Below, one piece after another: positions 1 through 9,847 of a DNA stretch of 64,000 nucleotides; positions within the stretch are counted from its first letter, which is position 1, and each line of letters starts with the position of its first letter. The DNA is taken from assembly GCA_949130485.1 (NCBI GenBank), contig OX422192.1, forward strand, positions 5,216,085 through 5,280,084, read 5' to 3'. Source of the stretch: Agelas oroides. Its lineage: Eukaryota; Porifera; Demospongiae; Agelasida; Agelasidae. The notes under the pieces were generated by a model. That model searched no databases. It had not been told where the DNA came from and saw only the letters and a list, made by a program, of their open reading frames with translations. The position numbers and the translations under genes were made by a program.

Positions 1-518
1 ATGGATGGTAAGGTCTGCTTGTGGCACCATGTGTCCAACCAACAGTCAGCTCAGTAGTGAGGTGATGTAGATCCTGTGTGCATACTACACTCATACGGCC
101 CTACTTTGGTCCAGTCCAGACCAAGTTTTAACGAATAATGAAGGCCGGTGGCCTAGTAGTTAAAAGGTTACATGTATACCTACATCGTTCATTTTGCAAT
201 GACTTTCTTCACTAGGTGAATGGCAGGAGCGCTATTATAAAGACTTTGAAGATAGTTGGCTTAGTGGTTGTAATGAATGCATTTCTGCTGTTCACCCTGG
301 TAACTAGAATTGCAAAGCATTTATGTTTTTGTGTTCACAAAGAGTTTGTGTTCATGAAGAGTTATATTGAAATCACATGTGGGGTGAGACTAGGTTTATG
401 AAACAGGAATTTGAGTTGGGTTGAACCCCCCTGAACTCAAGTAAAAACTATTCTAGGACTGGTGTGAATCCTCAGTCATAACCAGGTTTCGGAGTTCCTG
501 AACTCAAGTAAGAACATC
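1..518. other. No gene recognised
   Basis: I see no convincing exon here. The longest open frame (216-401, plus) has no recognisable domain and no clear splice context. The short phrase TGAACTCAAGTA occurs twice (about 431 and 499), which looks like the eroded edge of the repeat-rich DNA that follows. Confidence 0.4.
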
Positions 519-726
519 AGAGACGATACTCTTGGTTACCAAGGGCAACAGCAGAGACGGTACTCTTGGTTACCAAGGGCAACAGCAGAGACGGTACTCT
601 TGGTTACCAAGGGCAACAGCAGAGACGGTACTCTTGGTTACCAAGCGCAACAGCAGAGACGGTACTCTTGGTTACCAAGCGCAACAGCAGAGACGGTACA
701 TACTCTTGGTTAGGGCAACAGTAGAG
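519..726. repeat. 34-bp tandem minisatellite
   Basis: Units begin with AGAGACGGTACTC at 519, 553, 587, 621, 655 and 689, an exact 34-bp period. The last unit is disrupted by a small TACA duplication and a deletion. Each unit contains the near-palindrome CTTGGTTACCAAG (6-bp arms around one base). The only sequence drift is single-base, such as GGGCAACAG versus GCGCAACAG. An open frame crosses it only because of the repetition; I do not call it a gene. Confidence 0.95.
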
Positions 727-786
727 AAATACGTTCCAGGGAATTATTTAATTGAGGGACACCATGCTATATATAGCTGTATCTAA

Positions 787-930
787 GAGTTCAGCCCCTT
801 CGAACTCTATTTTGCCCCCTTTAGACTGAATTCGGAGTAGTTGAACTGCGTCAAACTCTCCTGAGTTTGGCCCCTTTTGAACTTGATATTGCCCCCTTTA
901 GTCTGAGGTCGAACTGTACCAAACTCTCCA
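787..930. repeat. Diverged two-copy direct repeat, 76-bp period
   Basis: A segment beginning GAGTTCAGCCCC at 787 recurs in diverged form as GAGTTTGGCCCC at 863. Both copies then share the order GAACT, TTGCCCCCTTTAG, GAACTG and CAAACTCTCC. It is an old local duplication with no coding signal. Confidence 0.75.
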
Positions 931-949
931 TCAGAGTGAGTTCGGCCAG

Positions 950-3065
950 CCTGATTCTACTCCCTTATGCTATGATTCTACTCCCATTCTATTCGCTTTC
1001 TACTGATGATGCAATATGGATTATTCTACTCCCATTCTACTGATGACGACACTCCTATTCTACTGGTGATTCTACTCCCTTCCTAGTGCACTGCATGCTG
1101 AGACCCGTGGATCAGTGGATTTTTCAGTGGGGTTAGGGGAGTGAATAAAAAAACTCCATGAATAAAGACTATATAATATATACAAAGATAGAGGATCATC
1201 AACAGTTCTTTCTACAATCTTCAGCAGGCCATGCTGAATAGCCTCCCTTTTCTATGATGTAAGGGTAGTCTGGATGTTGATGTTGCCGTAATTACGATCG
1301 GTAGAATGGTTTACTTGCATGCTACTGATGATTCTACTTCCGTTCTACTGATCATTCTGGACGCTTCTTGGCGGGAGAAGAAATCAGCGGGCCAGGAATC
1401 AACAAAACAGTTTCGATCCCCATTCTACTGACAGTATTCTACTGATCATTCTACTCTAATTCTACTGATCATTCTTCTCCCACTCTACTGAGCATTCTAC
1501 TACCCTTCTACTGGAGATTCTACTCCCATTCTTCTGATGATTCTACTCCCATTCTACTCACATTCTACCGATGATTCTACTCCCATTCTACTGGAGATTT
1601 TAATCCCTGCTCCCATTCTACTTGCTTTCTACTGATGATTCTACTCCCATTCTACGGATTATTCTACTCCCTTCCTTGTGCACTGCTGGGACCTGTGGAT
1701 CAATTCTACTGACGATTCTACTCCCAATCTACATATAATACTCAAAATCTACTGACGATCTACTTCCATGCTACTGATGATTCTACTTGATCCACAGGTC
1801 CCTTATTCTACTCCCATTCTACTTGCTTTCTACTGATGATTCTACAAGCGTTCAGAATTATCAGTAGAATGGAAGTAGAATCATCAGTAGCATGCAAGCA
1901 GATCGTCAGTAGATTTTGAGTAGAATGATCGGTAGAATGAAAGTAGAATGATACGTAGATTGGGAGTAGAATCGTCAGTAGAATTGATCCACAGGTCCCA
2001 GCAGTGCACAAGGAAGGGAGTAGAATTATCAGTAGAATGCGAGTAAAATGGGAGTAGAATCATCAGTAGAATGCGAGTAGAATGGGAGTAGAATCATCAG
2101 TAGAATGCGAGTAGAATGGGAGTAGAATCACAGCGGGAATCTGTTCAAGCTTAGAACAAAGTGACATGCTCCTATACTTTGCTACACTAGAGACACCAGT
2201 ACAGTGGGAGTAGAATCACCAGTAAAATGGGATTACAATAACCAGAATGGGAGTAGAATGGGAGTAGATTCATCAGTATAGAATGGGAGTAGATATTGAG
2301 TAGAATGATCGGCAGAATGAAAGTAGAATGATACGTAGATTGGGAGTAGAATCGTCAGTAGAATTGATCCACAGGTCCCAGCAGGGAGTAGAATCGTCAG
2401 TAGAATTGATCCACAGGTCCCAGCAGTGCACAAGAAAGGGAGGAAGGGGGGATGGAAGTAGAATCACCAGTAGAAGATTACAATCACCAGAATGGGAGTA
2501 GATTCATCAGTAGAATCATCAGTAGAATAAGAGTGGAATCATCAGGAAATGCGAGTAGAATGGAAGTATAATGATCCATAGAAATGGGAGTAGAATCATC
2601 AGTAGAATGCATTAGAATGCATTAGAATGCACTCCCATCATTCTACTGATGATTCAACTTGCATTCTCCTACTGCATGATTGTACACCTATTCTACTAAT
2701 GAGTCTACACCTACTCTACTAATGAGTCTATCCCCATCATTCTAGTGTCATTCTACTTATCATTCTGCCTCTCTACTGAGTATTCTACTACCATTCTACT
2801 GATGATTGTAACTCCCATTCTACTTCCATTCTACTGCCAATCTATTGGCGATTCTAGTCCCATTCTGGTGATTGTACTCCCATTCTACTGGTGATTCTAC
2901 TCCCACTGTTCTGGTGTATCTACTCCCATTCTACTGATGATCCCTTTCCCATTCTACTGGCGATTCCACTCTGGCTGCATTGCTGATTCCATCTCCATTC
3001 TATTCACATGATTCTACTCCTACCGATCATTCTTCTCTCATTCTATATACTGAACATTCTACTCC
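950..3065. repeat. ATTCTACT-type repeat cluster, both orientations
   Basis: The tract is built from 11-12 bp modules of the form ATTCTACTNNN (GATG, CCC, CGC and similar variants). From about 950 to 1850 they read ATTCTACT on the plus strand. From about 1850 to 2610 they read as the reverse complement (AGTAGAAT). From about 2640 to 3065 they return to the first orientation. The cluster is therefore a large, imperfect palindromic arrangement, not a simple tandem array. Within it, a 42-bp unit containing GATCCACAGGTCCCAGCA is tandemly duplicated at 2342-2383 and 2384-2425. I see no gene in it. Confidence 0.9.
1661..2026. repeat. Perfect 72-bp inverted repeat with 222-bp spacer
   Basis: Bases 1661-1732 and 1955-2026 are exact reverse complements over all 72 positions as read. 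Both contain the unique core TTGATCCACAGGTCCCAGCA or its complement, so the match is not only due to the short modules. The spacer (1733-1954) also contains AGTAGAAT/ATTCTACT modules and could extend the stem imperfectly. A partial third copy of the right-hand arm lies at 2335-2440. Confidence 0.92.
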
Positions 3066-3359
3066 CATTCTACTGAAGAGTTTATATAAGTGGAGAAGTA
3101 CAAGAGGAAAAAAAAGTAGAAAGAGAATGTGGAATAAAAATGTGATGAATATATAAGGTTAGGGAGGTTAATAGAGGAAATAGAGAATATATCTGTTCTT
3201 TTTTTGTTTTTGTTTTTTGTTTTTTTGTGGAGAGTAAAAGAGGAAAAGTGTACATAAATAGAAGTAGAGAGTAGAAAGAGGAAAAAGGAATAAAACTTTG
3301 ACAAATATATCTTTTTTTTTGTTTGTTTGTTTTTTTTTACAGGAAGATTCTCAGTTTTT
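3066..3359. other. T-rich intergenic stretch downstream of a minus-strand gene
   Basis: This is AT-rich DNA with long T runs on the plus strand (about 3197-3230 and 3308-3340), lying just beyond the stop codon of the minus-strand zinc-finger gene. It may be its 3' untranslated region. A 115-codon minus-strand frame here is low-complexity Lys/Phe/Ser and I do not believe it. Confidence 0.4.
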
Positions 3360-5216
3360 TCAGCGGCAATCTTCTTTTGGCCACGCTGTAAATCCGCCGC
3401 TCTCAATTTGGTACGAGTAATCCGGGTGATCCATCTTCTTGTAGTTCACCTTGGTAAGCTGAACCTTTAGTTCAGAGTCCAGTAATATGTTTTGATGGAT
3501 GTACTTGGTTCTGTGAGCAACCCTCCCTTCACCAATTTCTGTTTCCCCAATGAGGAGGTGGACTGAAAAGGAATGAACGACAGTAAAATGTTCAGCCAAA
3601 CGCATAGCAGAACATACAAATACTGTAAAAATACTTTACACATACCAAAATTATACTACACTGTTCTATACCTGTATCACCAGTAACAACTTCCTCCTCT
3701 TCCTCCTCAACATCCTCCTCTTCCTTCTCATCATCCTCCTCTTCCTCTTTCTCATCTTTCTCTTCCTTCTCATCTTTCTCTTCCTCCTCATCTTTCTCCT
3801 TCTTTCTGGCTTTTAGTTCGAGGTAGGTAATGTATTCAGTGGGGATGGTTGGCACGCCGTCACCACAACACCTCTCCACGTGGCGCCCAAAACCATCATG
3901 AGATGAGAACGACTTGCTACAGTTAAAACATGTAGCCACACCTCCTGGAACGTAAACTTGTACAATTATGCTTTGCGTACGTGCATGGCTGGAGCTGTGA
4001 GACAAAAAGGGCATGTTATGTAATAATGTGTTATATAATAATGAGTTGGTAACTCACCTTTGTTTCCTCGAAAATTTCTAAGAGTCTAGCTCTTAGTCTT
4101 TCTTTCTCTTCTTTCACACGCTGCAAGAGCATTGAGAATAGTTTCAAAATTGTACTCTAGTTATTCATGATTGCAACCGTAAGTGAGTGGAAGGACATAA
4201 ATTCAAGATTACGGCTTACCTGTGCGTCCTCCATCCTTGCACGCTGCAATAGCAAACAAAATTGTACTCTGATTCTACTACTCCCATCCATTTGCTAATT
4301 TGTCTACACATTGGAGTGCATACTCTCATATTCTACTCCCTTTCTACGGATTATTCTACTCCCTTCCTCCACTATACTCCCATTCTACTGATGATTGTAC
4401 TCCCACTCTACTCGCATTCTACTGATGATTGTACTCCCACTCTACTCGCATTCTACTGATGATTCTACTCCCATTCTACTCGCATTCTACTGATGATTCT
4501 ACTCCCACTCTACTCGCATTCTACTGATGATTCTACTCCCATTCTACTCGCATTCTACTGATGATTCTACTCCCATTCCACTCGCATTCTACTGATGATG
4601 ATCCTACTCCCATTCTACTCGCATTCTACTGATGATTCTACTCCCATTCTACTGGAGATTTTAATCCCTGCTGCTGATGATTCTACTCCCATTCTGCGGA
4701 TTATTCTACTCCCTTGTGCACTCTGATTCTACTACTCCCATCCATTTGCTAATTTGCCTACACATTGGAGTGCATACTCTCATATTCTGCTCCCTTTTTC
4801 TGCATCAAAATTCATGATTATAGCTTGCCTTTAGCTCATTGCTCGCCTCGTCCTCATCATCGTCCCTTGCCCGCTGCAAGAGCAAGAGCATTGAGAATAG
4901 TTTCAAAATTGTACTCTACTGCACTCCTCCCATCCCATCTTACTCCTCTTCCAGTGAAAGCATTGAAAACAGTTTCAAAATTGTACTCTAGCTATCAATT
5001 GTACTCTAAAATCATCAGTAAATTTTCAGTAACCAATAAGATTTCTGCAATGCTTGCCTTCCTCATCTTTTCCTTCACCATCTGCATTTTATCAATCTTT
5101 TCTTCTATCCGTTTCATCCTCTCTGCCATCTCCTGCTGCTGCGTCTCCATCCTTAACAGAATCGTTGCCATCCTTTCCATCTGCTGCTGTGTGGGTGGCT
5201 TGAGATAATCCCACAT
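3360..5216 (-). CDS. Hypothetical coiled-coil / C2HC zinc-finger-like protein, multi-exon
   Basis: I infer a spliced minus-strand gene with these exons: 5058-5216 (starts MWDYLKPPTQQQ, 53 codons, Met/Glu/Lys-rich coiled coil), 4829-4873 (15 codons, acidic), 4220-4243 (8 codons), 4058-4120 (21 codons, charged helix ending IFEETK), 3672-3994 and 3360-3562 (stop). The 3672-3994 exon holds a zinc-finger-like C-x2-C-x12-H-x3-C motif (CFNCSKSF ... RHVERCC), followed by a long Glu/Asp/Lys tract. Splice sites are good: AAAG/GTGAGT at 4057, ACAG/GTATAG at 3671, CTCACAG at 3995 and TTTTCAG at 3563. Donors at 5057 and 4828 look like GC-AG type (AG/GCAAGC). The last two exons join in phase (leftover G plus TC). 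The join from 4058 to 3994 does not keep frame, so either an exon is missing, a frameshift exists, or the zinc-finger exon begins another transcript. I do not recognise the family. Confidence 0.45.
4258..4720. repeat. 34-bp ATTCTACT tandem array inside a gene intron
   Basis: From about 4391 the sequence settles into a regular 34-bp period made of three modules: ATTCTACTGATG, ATTCTACTCCC and ATTCTACTCGC. About seven units run to about 4640, with substitutions such as ATTGTACT and CACTCTACT. It lies between the putative exons 4220-4243 and 4829-4873 of the minus-strand gene. Short blocks of the same family also occur at 5228-5335. Confidence 0.9.
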
Positions 5217-5446
5217 CCTGTAGCATCTTTGCTGATTTTACTGTCATTCTACTGCTGATTCTATGGCCATTCTACTACTGATTGTACTTCCATTCTACTG
5301 TTGATTCTACTCCTAGTCTATAGCCATTAGAAGTAGAATAGACCTTTCCCATTAAAGACGCAATGGAATGCAATATACGTGACGTCACGTCACGTCTGTC
5401 CTTCATTACTTCTACAATACTTTTAAGAAATTGTGACGTCTGTTAC

Positions 5447-5690
5447 CTTCTTGTCCTTTTCTTCTGCTTCCTCTTCTTCCTCTTCCACCTGGTGGTCTTC
5501 TTTTCTTTCCACCTGCTCTTCCTCCTGGTCTTCTTTTCTTTTCACCTGCTCTTCCTCCTGGTCTTCGTTTCTTTCCACCTGCTCTTCCTCCTGGTCTTCT
5601 TTTCTTTTCAACTGCTCTTCCTCCTGGTCTTCTTTTCTTTTCAACTGCTCTTCTACCTGGTCTTCTTTTCTTTTCAACTGCTCTTCCACA
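5447..5690 (-). CDS. Candidate exon with 10-residue Glu/Lys/Gln repeats
   Basis: The minus strand carries about seven copies of a 30-bp unit translating as EEQLKRKEDQ and close variants, followed by a pure Glu run and EEKDKK. It ends at a plausible donor (AAG/GTAACA) at 5446. The right-hand start is obscured by the (CA)n tract, so the acceptor is not defined. Two of the three minus-strand frames are open across the repeat. It lies just upstream of the MWDYLKPP exon of the coiled-coil gene and could be an alternative 5' exon, but the phase to that exon does not match. It may equally be a simple 30-bp minisatellite. Confidence 0.35.
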
Positions 5691-5971
5691 CGACACACAC
5701 ACACGCACGCACACACACACACACACCAGGGTTTCATACAGGATTTTGAGTTGAGGGAGGGAAAAACAGGATGGTAGCAGGATGATAGTAGTGCGTGAGA
5801 AAGTATGCTCATGCACATGTAAGTCTGCATGTTTATTAGGGGGGTCTGGGGACATGCTCCCCCCCAGGAATTTAGATCCTCTCCGATTGCTTCTGATGCA
5901 ATCTGGGACAAGATTGTTGTTTAATACCTGTGACAAAACAATAATAACCATGCCACCCCCCGTATCAAACC

Positions 5972-6028
<57 letters not shown>
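5691..6028. repeat. (CA)n microsatellite split by an insertion
   Basis: A CA-dinucleotide tract at about 5691-5726 (with a few G interruptions) resumes as a pure tract at 5975-6028. A 248-bp element with terminal inverted repeats sits between the two halves. Confidence 0.9.
5727..5974. mobile_element. Short CAGGG-ended MITE, hAT-like ends
   Basis: The element starts CAGGGTTTCATACAGG and ends CCGTATCAAACCCTG, giving terminal inverted repeats of about 15 bp with two mismatches. It is 248 bp long and has no coding capacity. It carries an internal GGGGACATGCTCCCC palindrome (about 5847-5865). Both flanks are (CA)n, so an 8-bp target duplication (ACACACAC) is possible but uninformative. CAG...CTG termini and short length suggest a hAT-type non-autonomous element; this is inference. 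A related end fragment lies at 11,801-11,846. Confidence 0.75.
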
Positions 6029-6030
<2 letters not shown>

Positions 6031-6534
6031 GACACAAACATGCCAGAGCCCCGTTAGCCAGTCATTGCTGACTGTTCACCCGACCACCGCGTTGAGGAGG
6101 GGATGGACTTTGGTCGGGGAAACACACACATACCTTGTCTGTCACAGTAATTTCCCAGTGAGCACCAATGATGTAGCACCACCCTTAATTATGTTGTAAA
6201 GTAGTTTGTCATCTGCGTCTGGGACCTTGGCCTGGGGAGTAGAGGAACTGTTGGTTTAGACAGAGATGCAGTGGTTGATGTCAATGTCAAATAGATTTAT
6301 TGTGTGGATGAACCTCCAAAATGCATGTAGTGTCGACTTTCCGTCTTGCCTACTTGTCAAACTCATGCACAAGGTAAACACTAGCCAAGACATTTGTTGT
6401 GTCGCACTCAGCAATCTGTACGCGCTTAGGAAGTTATGGGGACTCTTGGGAGTCAAACATCGTACAGCGGAGCTGAGAATAGAATGCACTTAGCACAAAA
6501 TGGGGTTTAGTATACTAAACTGCTAATTTAGACG
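6029..6534. other. No firm gene; weak exon candidates
   Basis: Two weak candidates only. On the minus strand, 6134-6183 could be an exon (reading GWCYIIGAHWEITVTDK) between AG at 6184 and a GTATGT donor at 6133. On the plus strand, about 6266-6373 is open with ATG at 6266, acceptor-like TAGACAG just before and an AAG/GTAAAC donor at the end. Neither shows a recognisable domain. Confidence 0.25.
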
Positions 6535-6661
6535 GGCAAAAGCTGGCCTGGGAACATGGTACATGTAGATGATGAGACCACTATTGGTTTTGGGGGTTCA
6601 AGTTAGGCAAAAGCTGGCCTGGGAACATGGTAGGTGATGAGATCACTATTGGTTTTGGGGT
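6535..6661. repeat. 71-bp tandem duplication
   Basis: The segment starting GGCAAAAGCTGGCCTGGGAA at 6535 recurs at 6606. The second copy differs by a short deletion (loss of ACATGTA) and a few substitutions. Both contain CACTATTGGTTTTGGGG. It is a recent local duplication in otherwise unassigned DNA. Confidence 0.85.
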
Positions 6662-7526
6662 ATTCAGGTTTGGTTTTGCCTTTCTATTCACTGTGGTCTC
6701 TTCTAAAATTTTAGTGGTCTTCCCAAGGGTTATAAATTGCTTTCCTTTCAGCTTGACTTCAGTTCTGACTATGGATTTGCAAAGTAAGAAGAGTGCTAAT
6801 GAAGGCTATAGCAGTATGACAGTTTCTGTTTATCTTACTTGCAGATGTAGCCGAGTTGGTCCTCCTGGTACTGGAGAGAGACAGGAGTAGGAGGAGGAGG
6901 AGGAGAGGGGGTAAGTAGCATGAAGAAAGTTCATGTACCTCTTCCCAGAGTAGATCACGGTGCATTGTATAATGGGTGAGCCTAAAATTAATGATCTCAA
7001 TACATTCAGTGAGTGAGTCAATTGATAGTGGGGTTATGTATGCTACTACTGCAATAACAGTTCAACCAGTATCCACTGTTTGTGCAGTGATGTGCTAGCA
7101 TGGTAATTCACCATGGAAGTGATGAAAGCATGTTAGCATACATACACATAGGCAGACAGTAGCCTTGAAGCCTTGTACCCTGGCTCTTTGGTGGTGGGGA
7201 GAAGAAAGTACTGGGTACATATGCTAATTGACATGCTTTCATCACTCCACTGGGTATGTACCTCTTTCAATATCATACTAGCCTCTTTCCCAGGCTTGTT
7301 CGAAAAATCAGAGAAAAGGGTCTGTTATCCACTATTTGCGGATGCACTCAATTTCCCAACATCCCGGGAAGTTCAGATACTATCGTCTCATCTCTGTGTG
7401 CTATGGCATCAGGAACGTGTATATTGCCATATCTTTAATCGTATACTGTTCGTAATAACTACTTGTATGCACAACCTATTCTATTATTAATTTCTATACA
7501 CCTTCAATCGACTTTGCAGTGAAGAG
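6662..7526. other. No gene recognised
   Basis: I see no supported exon. A GAGGAGGAGGAGAGGGG run ends at a GTAAGT donor-like site (about 6910). Short open frames at 7173-7490 lack recognisable domains. The end of this stretch (CGACTTTGCAG, 7519) looks like an acceptor for the RecQ-like fragment that follows. Confidence 0.35.
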
Positions 7527-7745
7527 ATGGTGCTCAAACCCGAGCAGAAAGCATCTGTAAAGCATCTGTACGAGGATAAGGGCTCTTTCACTGGCTGCCT
7601 ACAGGCTTTGGCAAGTCATAATTTGTGTTACGACACTTGCGAAGCTATATGCAAAAATTGTCGCAGCATGGTTGAAGTGACAAACACTGGTGTCAGAAGG
7701 CCCAAGGAAGAAGCTAGGAAAGCTGTCTTGGGCGATTTTGTATAA
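7527..7745 (+). pseudogene. RecQ-like helicase fragment, frameshifted
   Basis: The ATG frame opens with LKPEQKASVKHLYEDKG, which resembles the region just ahead of motif I in RecQ-like DNA helicases. The expected Walker A segment follows in a different frame: reading from about 7588 in the next frame gives HWLPTGFGKS and then a stop. The original frame then resumes with LCYD, again as in RecQ proteins. The first and last parts therefore share a frame while the ATP-binding loop does not, implying two small compensating indels. The open frame ends at 7745 without later helicase motifs, so this is a decayed N-terminal helicase piece. A TTTGCAG acceptor-like site precedes it. Assignment rests on motif recall, not a search. 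Confidence 0.5.
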
Positions 7746-8285
7746 GCCAGTATACAAGACGTCAAGTGCTGTTTACGACCACATGATAGTGACTGTCATT
7801 TGACGTACATGTATGCTTGCATAATTCCACGTGAGCTCTGTGTCCCAATTAAGCACATGCATGAACAGTTGACAGCCCTTTTCTCTTATTTTTTAAATGG
7901 GCCTAGGAATGAGGCTGATACCATGCTAGCACATAGTTCAAGTATAATGGCTGCAACGTACACAGTATACTGCAACCTGTAAGACAAACAAACACAATGG
8001 CTGACAGGCAAAGAAAATTAGCTGCGTTCCCAGGCAGTACAATAAATAAAATTAGCCTCGTTAGTACAATAAAGCAGGAGAGGGCCTGGTATGACTAAAG
8101 AAAAAGGCACCGGCGTTTCACAAATTATTCAACTGATTGTACACTGAACGTTTTGTGTAGCTACATGTTAGGTAGCTGTACCTTCATATTGTGTAAGATA
8201 TCCTTTTTTTCTTCCTGGGTATACTATCAGTTCCTACAATGCAAGTATGAAATGTGTAAATGCAGGTTAGGGTTTTTGCATCAAC
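7746..8285. other. No gene recognised
   Basis: This is AT-rich DNA without convincing exons. A small duplication (ACAATAAA ... TTAGCC, about 8038-8075) is visible. The stretch ends in a good polypyrimidine-AG (ATTTTTTCAG, 8304) just ahead of the purine tract. Confidence 0.35.
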
Positions 8286-8304
8286 ATAATTACATTTTTT
8301 CAGG

Positions 8305-8880
8305 AAGAGGAGGCAGAGGATACAGAGGCAGAGGAGAAGAAAGGGGAGGAAGGAGAAGAGGGCAAGGAAGAGGAGGGAGGGAAGGAAGAGAAGGGCAAGA
8401 ACAAGTAGTGGATGGAACAGGAGGAGAAAGCGAAGAGGCAGGAGGAAGACAAAGGCAAAGAGGAAGAGAACAGGAAGATCAAGTGCAGGGCAGAAGAGGG
8501 AGAGAAAGAGGAAGGGGGGGAGGAAGAAGAGAAGATGAGGAGCCAATAGAGGGAGAAAGAAGTGAAAGAGGAAGAGGAAGGCATAGGGGGGGAGAAAGAG
8601 GAGGAGGAAGAAGAGGAGGAGGAGGAATAAGAGGAGGAGGAGGAGGAAGAGGAGGAGAAAGAGGAAGAGGAGGTGGAGGAGGAAGAGGAGGAGGAAGAGG
8701 AAGAGGAGGAGGAGGAAGAGGAGGAGGAAGAGGAGGAGAAAGAGGAAGAGGAGATGGAGGAAGAAGAGGAGGAGAAGAACAAGGAAATGAAGAAGAAAGA
8801 AGAAGGGGAGGAGGAAGAGAAATCGAGAGAGAAGGAGGAGAGAGAGACAAGAGGGAGGAAAGAGACGCTATGGATTGGAG
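8305..8880. repeat. GGAGGAAGA-type polypurine tract
   Basis: Almost pure purine on the plus strand for over 500 bp, dominated by GGAGGA, GGAAGA and GAGAAAG words. Several frames are open in each direction (Arg/Gly, Glu or Ser/Pro rich); all are products of the composition. The first 35 codons after the acceptor-like site at 8304 are acidic and could be a real exon, but nothing distinguishes them from the repeat. Confidence 0.9.
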
Positions 8881-9318
8881 TATGATAATACCTATATGTA
8901 GTAATGTAGATGATTGTAGCAGAAAAGGGAGGTGGGCACTAGATGCATAATATTAGGCATGTAGTACGCACCCATTCCTTCTCAACACAGTGAGTACTAT
9001 GATTAAGGCAATATTAAAACTTGCACTGTACAGACATTGAGGGAGGAAGAGAAGAAAGAGCAGGAAGAATAAGGCGAGAGGAAGAAGGTATGTAATGGTT
9101 ATTTTTGTATATGGAAACTGCTAAATTTTCTTTCTCTATTAGCCCTTCTAGATGACCCAATATAAAGATGAAAGCCGAAATACACGCATACCGTTAACAT
9201 TGTTGATAGTGTTATGTACACTAATAGAAACTTGTAGTCCCTCAGTCTTCTTGAATACAAAATTGAGAGGTATAATCATGTACCCTGGGATTTAAACCAG
9301 AACTACTGTTTTAGCAGA

Positions 9319-9720
9319 CAGAGGAGAGAGAGAGAGAAGGGAGGGGAGGGAGAGAGGGGATGAGAGGAAAAGAGAGGGGAAGAGACGGGGGAGAAGAGAC
9401 GAGAGGGAGGGGAGGGGAGGAGAATGGAGGAGAGGGAAAGGAAGGAGAGGAGAGGGGAGGAGAAAGGAGGAGAAGAGAGGGAAAGGAAGGAGAGGGGAGG
9501 AGAGGAGAGGAAAGGGGAGGAAAGGGGAGGAGAGGAGAGGAAAGGGGAGGAAAGGGGAGGAGAGGGGAGAGGAGGGGAGAGGGGAGAGAAGCGGGAAGGA
9601 GAGGAGAGAGGAGAGGGGAGGGGAGAGAAGAGGGGAGGGGAGAGAAGAGGAGAGGAGAGGAGAGAGGAGAGAAGAGGGGAGGAGAAGAGAGGAGAGGAGA
9701 GGAGAGAAAAATAAGAGAAG
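9319..9720. repeat. GGAGA-type polypurine tract
   Basis: About 400 bp of near-uninterrupted purine, with GGAGAGGAGAGG and GGAAAGGGGAGG words and locally regular 20-25 bp repeats (for example 9510-9560). Long open frames on both strands (Arg/Glu/Gly on plus, Ser/Pro/Leu on minus) reflect composition and are not called as genes. A smaller GGAGG tract lies at 10,051-10,111. Confidence 0.92.
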
Positions 9721-9847
9721 AAGGAAGGACGAGACATACACTCCTTACCTCTTGTCACTGTAGTACCTGGTATCTTCAAACAAAGGTACCACCTGACTAA
9801 TCAGTCGTAAAGAGATAAGGGAACAACAGACAGACAGGCAGGCAGAC

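Noticed and set aside
3059-3406. 115-codon minus-strand frame rich in Lys, Phe and Ser
   Set aside because: T/A-rich low-complexity DNA beyond the stop codon of the zinc-finger gene; no splice or domain support.
5995-6057. Thr/His repeat frame across the (CA)n tract
   Set aside because: Translation of a dinucleotide microsatellite.
8184-8885. Long Glu-, Arg/Gly- and Ser/Pro-rich frames on both strands
   Set aside because: Composition artefact of the polypurine tract; all frames are open at once.
9292-9800. Ser/Pro/Leu and Arg/Glu/Gly frames of about 150 codons
   Set aside because: Composition artefact of the second polypurine tract.
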